Positions 57,101-64,000 of a stretch of DNA of 64,000 nucleotides are shown here, piece by piece. The position numbers and the translations under genes are program-made. Where the stretch lies: contig BSYQ01000003.1 in assembly GCA_030272585.1 (NCBI GenBank), forward strand, positions 5,332,001 through 5,396,000, read 5' to 3'. Below the pieces are notes generated by a model. The model saw only the letters and a program-made list of their open reading frames with translations. It ran no database searches and had not been told where the DNA came from. The stretch is from Bryopsis sp. KO-2023 (taxonomy: Eukaryota; Chlorophyta; Ulvophyceae; Bryopsidales; Bryopsidaceae). Position 1 is the stretch's first letter; each line of letters starts with the position of its first letter.

Positions 57101-60100
57101 TGGGGTGATGGGGCAAAAAGAGGGGATGTTGTAGAGAAGATGTTTCAGTGCAGAAACAGTGATGAAATTAACTTTTTGTGAAATTGTCGACATTTCTGCA
57201 TGAAATTTATCATTTGTGCTGAAGAAAAAATTCATTCCAGAGTGTTTTGCTTATTTATTTATAAATTTAATTATTTATTTATTTTATATTTTATTTTTAT
57301 TTTTTGGGGGGGGGTGTTGTAGGTGGATTGCCGGATATTAAATGTCCGTGTTAACGAAAGGAAGGTGTGGTTGACCACAAATCCAAGAATGATCAAGTCA
57401 GATTTACCGATCATTGCTGATGTTAATGACTTGGAGGTGGGAAAGCGGAGCCTGGGGTGGTCCAAAGGAAGTGAGTGCTTTTAACTTGGTTGGACGTTCC
57501 AATTTGATGGTGACCCTAAAAAGTGCTATTTTTTGGGATATTTTTTATATTGCTGGCATCAAAAACGTACAACTGTGGTGCAGATTATGCCCCCAAAAAT
57601 AAAAAGGAAATAGCAATAGCAATGATAACATATCAACACTTCTAAATGATTTTCAATTGTTCGTTTATCAGATTTTTCTTCATTCATTTTGCCTTTCGTT
57701 GTAGAAAGAAACTCTTCGTTTGAAAAAAAAAACAAAAAAACAAATGTGTGTAGACTTTACGGACAACAACAGCAGTGGATATTTTTAGAAAAGACCTTTT
57801 TTTTTTTGCTCATCGACCATCAACTTTTTCGGTGGGAGAAAAGGACGAAAAAGAAAATTGCTTGGATGGACCCCTGCATATCGGATTTTGCGAAACAATC
57901 CCCATTTTGGCTAATATCCACTGTGTTTGTTTGTTCGTTTCTTTTTTTTCTCACAGAGTATTTTCCGAAGGGCATGTTGGTGCAGTTTTTTGGAAACCAA
58001 GCCGGATATATTCCATATGACGAATTGGGAGTGAAATCGGAGGAGGAGGCCACCAGCCAATACCCAATGGGGGAAACCATCAAGGTTTACATTTCCAGGG
58101 TGGATCCGAGGAAAGGGAAAGTCGATTTGAGCCTCAGCAAGCCTTCCATGGAAAATGGTCTCGGTGGGATTCAACCCCGCGACCTGCCTAGATCTGAAAT
58201 CGAACTGGAGCCTTGTGAGGGTGGGCAATTGTGGCCTGGAGATATCGTAAAAGGGAGGATCAAAAAGGTGGGTTCAGAGGAAAAACTAAGAAATAGAACT
58301 GCCGGTGAATCGGGAAATATGTTAGGAGGATAAACATCGAACATATTTTCATTGAAAAACTTGGTGGGACAGCCTAATGAAATTAATGAAAGTCTGTTTC
58401 CTGCTGATGTGCAGATTCTCGAAAACAGCCACGATGCCTCAACCTACATCGTATCGGTTTCGTCCAAGGAAAGGGGTGTCAAAGGGGAAGCCATTTTGAA
58501 ACAACCCCATTTATCGGACTCCAGGATGGGGTGTATGGCCTTGTCGAAAGCTGTGCAGGAAGGCACTGCTTTGGGACATCTGATGGTGCTGGAAGTGGGG
58601 CCTCAGTTGATCGTCACCAGGAAATCGTCCCTGATTTCGAAAGCAGATGCCCTTCCCTCCGAGTTCGACGACATCCAAGAGTCGATGCTCGTTCAGGGCT
58701 ACGTTTCGAAAATCAGGAACTCATTTATTTGCATCAAGTTTCTGGGGGGTCTGGAAGGTGAGGGAATCCGAAACGAGAATTTTGAAAGAATCTACCACAG
58801 CAGCCTCGTTTTCCCTGGAGAAAAACCCCACGTTTTATGGCAGTATTTTTCCGCACAGTCCAGTTTCAATACGTCGTGCTGTTTTTTGCCAAGAAAATGA
58901 TGTCATAATGTGCCGACTGGTTGGTTTGCTTCCTTAGGGGACGTCAAAAACCATCAATTTCCTATGCCTGACATACCCCCTCATGACCAATTCTACATCG
59001 GTCAGTCTGCCAGAGCTCAAGTCCTGAAAACATCCCCTCCACAACAGACATTCACACTCACGATGAACAAACATCGAACGGGCTCCACGGACACCGCATT
59101 TTTACAGGATGCTTTCGCTGACGTTCATTTCGCCCAAAAGATTTTGGCTAAACAGGATCTCGAAAAATCGATCTGGAAATCTTGGCCGAAAGAATTGGCG
59201 ATAGGCCGTTCGGTGATGATTTTGATCGGAGAGCGGGGTCCTGACGGATGGAAGTGTTGTTGCAAGGAGCATAAGGTCAGGAATGCAGCTTGTAAACCCC
59301 AGAAACCCCAGAACAAGTGCCGAGCGGTTTCCCATTCGGTTAGCCCTTTTTTTTTTCATGCTGAATTTCTCGTTTTGACCTGGAATTGGCCTGGTTCTGC
59401 TGTTTTGCTTTGGTTTCTCTGTCGAGTTTTGCCTTTGTCAAAAATATGGAGGCTGTACCGTTTCATTTGCAGGAAATCGATGGGTTCTTGGACCACACAC
59501 ATGCTCCTGCCGAAACAGAGTTGACCACAGGAACCGAGATCAAAGCCATCATTCTGGACGTCAGCCCAGAAAGGTTTCTTTCCTTCAGCGCCAAGGCCGA
59601 ATTGCTGACCAAGCGTAACAAAGAAAGCAAGCGGGTGTCGGCAGTGGGTTCCAAGCTGAGGGGGGTGGTCCAAGCTGCGAACAACACTTACGCGATCTTG
59701 TCCATCCCCACAATGCAACAGGAGCTTGCGTTCGTCCCCACCTCGGATTACAACGTGCAAAGCTCCGGGGGGGTGTTGTCTGTCGGGCAAGTTGTGGAGG
59801 GGCTGTTGAGTGTATCAGCTTGTAAGGGAACGGGGGGAAGGACCTTGCTGTACGTCCCGCTGTTTCAGCAACAAGTTAGGAAAAAGCCGGAGCCCGTAGG
59901 AGGCGTAACATCTACCAGTGGAACAAATATTGATGATGCTAAGACTAGGGCAAAAACTCTTTCCGACAGGAGATCGAAATTGGATGCTGTGGGGGAAGTC
60001 GAGCAGGGGAGCGTGTTGTCTGGAAAAGTGACGGATTCGAGGGCATCCGGGGTAGAGGTCTTGCTGGAGAATGGACTGGTGGGCTTCGTCCCTTACTGTG

Positions 60101-61986
60101 ATGTTTTTGACAGACTTGTGGATGATATTCCTGCTGTGCTGGAGCGTGGAACGAAGGTTTCTGGCAAGGTAGTTGGGATGAAAGCCCATGCAGGATTAGT
60201 CATATTGTCGCTAAGAGAATCGGAGGGAGGAGCAGTCGACCAGGAACAGATCGAATTCAAAGGGGACTTCCCCCAGCGAACGAATCCAGAGCTTCTCAAA
60301 AACTTGCCTTCTATTCACGGATACATCACGAAACTGGGCTTCGATGGGAAGTATTTCTATGTCAGTCTGGGGAGGGGCGTCGAGGGAAAATTACCCTCGA
60401 AATGTGTGGGAAAAGATCGACTGGCTGCACTGGGTCCAGGGAAACTGGTGGATTGCAAGATTTGGTCGATCACGTCCTCTGGGCAAGTGAATTTGATGGA
60501 GAGAGGGAGCTGGGCTTGCGAAAGTTTGAAGGAGGGGGTTTCTGTCCAGGCTAAGGTCACCCGAGTGCAAGGTCAGCATTTCTTCGCAGAGATTCTGGGT
60601 ATTGGTTTGTTGGGCAGGGCATTCTGTGGAGCCAGACCTCCGGACCAGCACCAACCTGTTGCAGTAAGAATCGATTCGATGAGGAATGGGAAAGTTGCCC
60701 TTAAGGATCTGGGAAGCAGTGAGCCGGACATAAAGAACTACCCTGGGGGACGGGATTCAGGAGAAATGGAGGTGGTCAATGGTGGGGTTAGAGAAGAACG
60801 TCCTGAATCTATGGCAGGGGATGTCGAGGCTGAGATGGATGTGGATGGAGAGGACGGCTTAGTTCCAGTAGCTGAATCGGACAAAGAGGTTGTTCGAAAT
60901 ATGGTGGATGATGAGGAAATGGTGGAGTCCGATTCAGAACTGGAAGAGATCACATCGGACGAAGAAGCTGAGGATGGGCAGCCGGTTTCTGATGCATGGG
61001 GAGGGCTGGAGCTGGAAAAAGAGGGTGCGAAACAGCAGTCCGTTTCGCTCAAAGCTAAGAAACGTAAGAGTGGGGAGGTCGCTGACGAGGGCGTTGAGGC
61101 GAAACGAAAGAGGCTGGAGGAGGAGAGAGAGGATCGAATTCGGCAAGAAGAAAAACGACAGATATCCGACGATCAAACGCCGTCGACCAGCTCCGATTTC
61201 GAGAAACTTGTGTTGGAAGCTCCGGACAGTTCGTACGTTTGGATTCAGTACATCACTTTCCTGCTGTCTTTGGAGGAGGTGGCCAAAGCGAGGGCTGTCG
61301 CTGAACGTGCGTTAGAAACCATCAATTTCCGTGAGGAGCAAGAGAAATTCAACGTTTGGGTGGCTTTTTTGAACCTGGAAAACATGTATGCGAAAGCCCC
61401 GGAGGATGCGGTGTCGACCTTGTTTCAGCGGGCGTTACCTTACAACAATCCTAAGAAATTGCACATGGCTTTGATCGATATCCTGGACGGGAGCGGGAAG
61501 ACGGAGATGTGCACAGCTTCGTTGAAAACCACCTGTCGGAAATTCTCGATGAGTGCGAAAGTGTGGCTCAGGGCAATCGAATTCGACATGAGAATCGGGC
61601 AGGGTGGTTTGGCTAAGAAAACACTGGGTAGAGCTCTGAAGTCCCTGCCGACCAGGAAACACATCAAGGTGATTTCGAAAACTGGCTTGATGGAGTTTAA
61701 GTCGGGAAATATCGAGCGAGGCCGCGAGGTTTTCGAAGGGCTGGTGACGAACTACCCGAAGAAGCTGGATCTGTGGAATTTGTACATCGATCAAGAGATT
61801 CGGGCAGGGGATGTGGATCGAACAAAATCCTTGTTCGAAAGAGCAACCCATTTGGCATTACCCCCAAGGAAAATCAAATTTTTGTTCAAGAGGTATTTGC
61901 AATACGTTAAGGACCGAGGGGATGTCGATGGGGTCGACCATGTTAAGCGGAGAGCGGTGGAATATGTTGAAAGAAACGCAAAGTGA
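54200..61986 (+). CDS. RRP5: rRNA processing protein RRP5 (PDCD11)
   Basis: An SSU processome factor needed for pre-rRNA cleavage on both subunit pathways. Exons: 54200-54397, 54679-54723, 54925-55032, 55476-55811, 56109-56405, 56518-57084, 57323-57436, 57957-58267, 58415-58757, 58938-59275 and 59473-61986. The start has the RRP5-type FAFPRGGG. A series of S1 RNA-binding domains follows (for example GMKFWGMVVDIGPSHLKISLPNGLEGRVHASE and later G.V...GV.V.L.NGLVGFVPY). An acidic linker leads to C-terminal HAT/TPR-like helices (DSSYVWIQYITFLLS, LWNLYIDQEIRAGDVDRTKSLFERA). The exon at 57957 needs an incoming phase that 57436 does not supply, so one short exon in 57437-57956 is missing from this model. 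Total is about 1,600 aa, near the family size. Confidence 0.93.
55984..56041 (-). other. tRNA-like segment in an RRP5 intron
   Basis: 58 bases on the minus strand, with paired ends (AGCAC/GTGCT) and a T-arm-like region containing B box GGTTCAATTCC. There is no proper D arm. Likely a tRNA-derived SINE remnant. Confidence 0.3.
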
Positions 61987-63331
61987 TGGGACGAATTATG
62001 CTCGGTTTTTCCTTTTGGGTAAGGTGGGGATTAGTGGAACAGTGGAACGTAGTGGTGCTTGGCCTTGGAAGCTTCTCGTGTTTTTTTTCTTTTTTTGCCG
62101 TTGGATTAATTCGATGGGTTCATCTATGCGTGAGTGTGTATCCTTTCAGCCTTTCGAAAAACCTTGCTGTCAGTTCATTGTTCAGTCCATTTCAAATCGA
62201 AAAACGATCGATTGAAGCAGGGTTATTGAAATATGTTTCATTTTGGGGGGCAGAAGATTGGAGTTATCAGCCACTTCTGGTGAACACCCGGGTAAAACCA
62301 TGAACAGACCACCAGCTTTATTGGACGATGCACGGTCGTGGAAGTCCCTGAATTAAACCTTACATTACATTTACATGTTTACTTACCATGGATCGATACA
62401 CCTTGTCCATTTAATCAGATGATGGATCTAAACTGCATCGTTTCTTTGTTTCTTGTGGGGAAAAATGCCTTTTTAATGAAATGCCTTTGAAAACAAAAAG
62501 ATGGGCTAGGCATTAGGGGAGTCGAACCCCTTGGTCTGATTGACCTATCCGATTTCCATGCCTTGGGAAGAGCTGTTTGCTCGATTAAGGTTTCAAAGAT
62601 TTGGGAGAATCTAGCTATGGTCCAAGCACCGGTGTTCCACACATTATCGACTGGTCAACAACAGGCATTGTGAAATTGAATACAAACCTTGCGTTCAGAG
62701 CTTCTTAGCCGTATGGTGAAAACTGCGGCTGTTGGTGTTTACGCCAGCTGACTTGATTCACAAAGCGTTAAACATCACTTTTATCAAAAAAAAGTCTTGT
62801 TCATTTTTGTATAAACTTTTGCCACATATTTTTGTTTGTGTTTGGAGATTCATTTGCTGCTTCATCAAAAAAGGAGATGGAAAAGAAAAAATGTTTTGAA
62901 AAAAAAGTGAAAATGCCCACTATGTGAGAGCTGTCCGCGTCCGTTTGTCAACGCCAGCGTCCTCGATTTCCCTAAAGTTCAAACATGAAAAGTAAGCCCC
63001 ATTGCAACTAAAAGTGAGCACCAGGCTTGGACCGTTTCTACAATCGATTGTATTTCCTAAGGTAGAAAGTAAACATGTGAATATGCATATATATATGAGC
63101 CTCTCTGGGTCCAGCGTCACTGCGGCCCCCTGTTGTCCTGCAAACGAAACACACTGCACCAGCTGGTTACAGATGACAATTGTGCGTGGGTAAGTAGTTG
63201 ATAAGCTCGTGAACGAACCTTCCCGGACGTGGAAATACGCCAAGTGTCTCAAATCCAGGGAACAACAGTGCAGTCCCGGGACTGAGGGCCCTCGTTTTCA
63301 TTGACTTTCGTTTTCAAGCGAGAACCTACAC
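61987..63331. other. Downstream flank, no gene seen
   Basis: No supportable coding sequence. It holds the tRNA-like segment at 62508-62563 and AT-rich unique sequence. Confidence 0.4.
62508..62563 (-). other. D-arm-less tRNA-like sequence
   Basis: On the minus strand the ends pair (AGGCATG/AATGCCT, six of seven). A perfect five-pair T arm, AGGGG/CCCCT, holds the loop TTCGACT, and a GGTC/GACC stem closes a five-base loop. Total is 56 bases with no D arm. It is a remnant or an unusual tRNA-like RNA; function is not supported. Confidence 0.3.
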
Positions 63332-63420
63332 ATGGCCGCCATCTTTTCGTCGAGAATCACCTGCTTGGTGCTCGCTTTCACAACCGTCGCGCGTTGGTCT
63401 TTCGCAACGAAAGAATATAG
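63332..63420 (+). CDS. Possible first exon with signal peptide
   Basis: An ATG at 63332 is followed by a hydrophobic leader (MAAIFSSRITCLVLAFTTVA) and an ATATAG|GTCGTT donor-like site. No second exon is visible before the window ends. Unrecognised; may be chance. Confidence 0.2.
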
Positions 63421-63784
63421 GTCGTTTGGTGCACCTGGTTGCGTTGTAGTTCTAACAATCTTCAGAATATCTTACAGTGGCAGGACTTCCGAATGTTGTT
63501 CACCCGGCCAGCCTCAATTAATTCAACTCCGGTCAACACAACAGAAACAATCCTGGCCGTCCAAGAACTAACTACCATACATTCTATTAACCAAGCCCGA
63601 GCCACTCTGTAATAGATGGTGGACCAACATGTTGTTACCATGAAGAGGTAGAGGTCTACCTTGGCCTCGGACGACGGGGGCAATTTTGTACGTGTATGTG
63701 ATACCGAAAATGACTTTTAAGTCAAGTGATAAAAATTGAATTTTTATATAGAATCTGTTCTCCTATTCAAAAAAAAAATAAAAA

Positions 63785-63841
63785 ATGGCGGCTCCTAAAA
63801 AACGTAAATCAAAAACACGAAAAAAAAAACAGGAAAACTAA
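63785..63841 (+). CDS. Very short basic ORF
   Basis: Eighteen codons, MAAPKKRKSKTRKKKQEN, then a stop. The start resembles the N-terminus of bacterial-type ribosomal protein L32 (PKKR.SK.R), but the rest is missing and the region is A-rich. It could be a leader exon, or chance. Confidence 0.12.
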   Translation: MAAPKKRKSKTRKKKQEN

Positions 63842-64000
63842 AGATGTGTCTGTCAATCTTTGAATTTGACGGCACTGCAGCAATCTTGTTCGGGGCCTTT
63901 GGGGTCTGTTATTTTGAACGCTTGCTGACAACGCTGAGAAATATCGATGCCTGGTTGCAAAACCAGGCATTCTTTGTTTACATCCATCATTCCGAACGCC

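Noticed and set aside
56482-57116. Minus-strand frames of about 185 codons
   Set aside because: Antisense of an RRP5 S1-domain exon.

Overview
This is a eukaryotic nuclear window. The genes are split by many short GT-AG introns with T-rich acceptors, and they sit among transposable elements. I found no operons, CRISPR arrays or bacterial signals. The lineage cannot be fixed from this sequence. SPPPP-type proline spacers in a wall or surface protein, a Rubisco-LSMT-like SET gene, a MUB/UBL3-type prenylated ubiquitin fold and an RNA polymerase III Brf1 fit a green alga or other early-diverging plant-lineage organism. A divergent tubulin would fit a cell with basal bodies.

Layout. 0.5-4.4 kb (-): TFIIIB subunit BRF1. 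4.6-5.1 kb: hAT-type MITE. 5.9-6.6 kb (+): broken coiled-coil gene. 6.7-8.3 kb (-): 5'-truncated LINE with a 9-bp target duplication. 8.7-9.6 kb (-): secreted cysteine-rich protein with about 51 consecutive glycines. 9.7-13.3 kb (-): Ty3-type LTR element with identical 136-bp LTRs and gag-like plus integrase ORFs but no reverse transcriptase. 13.8-15.6 kb: palindromic GGAAGCG array, Plavaka-type transposase fragment and a 112-bp tandem repeat. 17.2-18.4 kb: two inverted copies of one hAT MITE carrying a tRNA-Cys-like segment, each with a perfect 8-bp target duplication. 18.6-20.5 kb: orphan flavoprotein exon and a 197-aa gene of unknown function (-). 20.5-25 kb: mostly repeats.

25.1-31.0 kb (-): large type I membrane protein with two beta-helix modules, two proline-rich spacers, one membrane span and a tail with four NFALQPP-like motifs. 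31.6-33.9 kb (-): exosome subunit MTR3. 34.0-37.0 kb (+): divergent tubulin. 37.7-38.7 kb (-) and 45.6-46.6 kb (+): inverted F-box-like paralogs around importin alpha (39.1-42.2 kb, +). 47.4-50.9 kb (-): SET-domain protein methyltransferase. 51.3-52.4 kb (+): prenylated ubiquitin-fold protein. 54.2-62.0 kb (+): ribosome-biogenesis factor RRP5. The last 2 kb hold no gene I can support.

The conserved genes are housekeeping functions (Pol III initiation, RNA exosome, rRNA processing, nuclear import) and are not an obvious functional cluster. The most novel material is the secreted Cys-rich/poly-Gly gene next to the LTR element, the NFALQPP-tailed surface protein, the divergent tubulin and the twin hAT MITEs. 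Exon borders were derived by hand from GT-AG sites and reading-phase consistency. No transcript evidence or database search was available.
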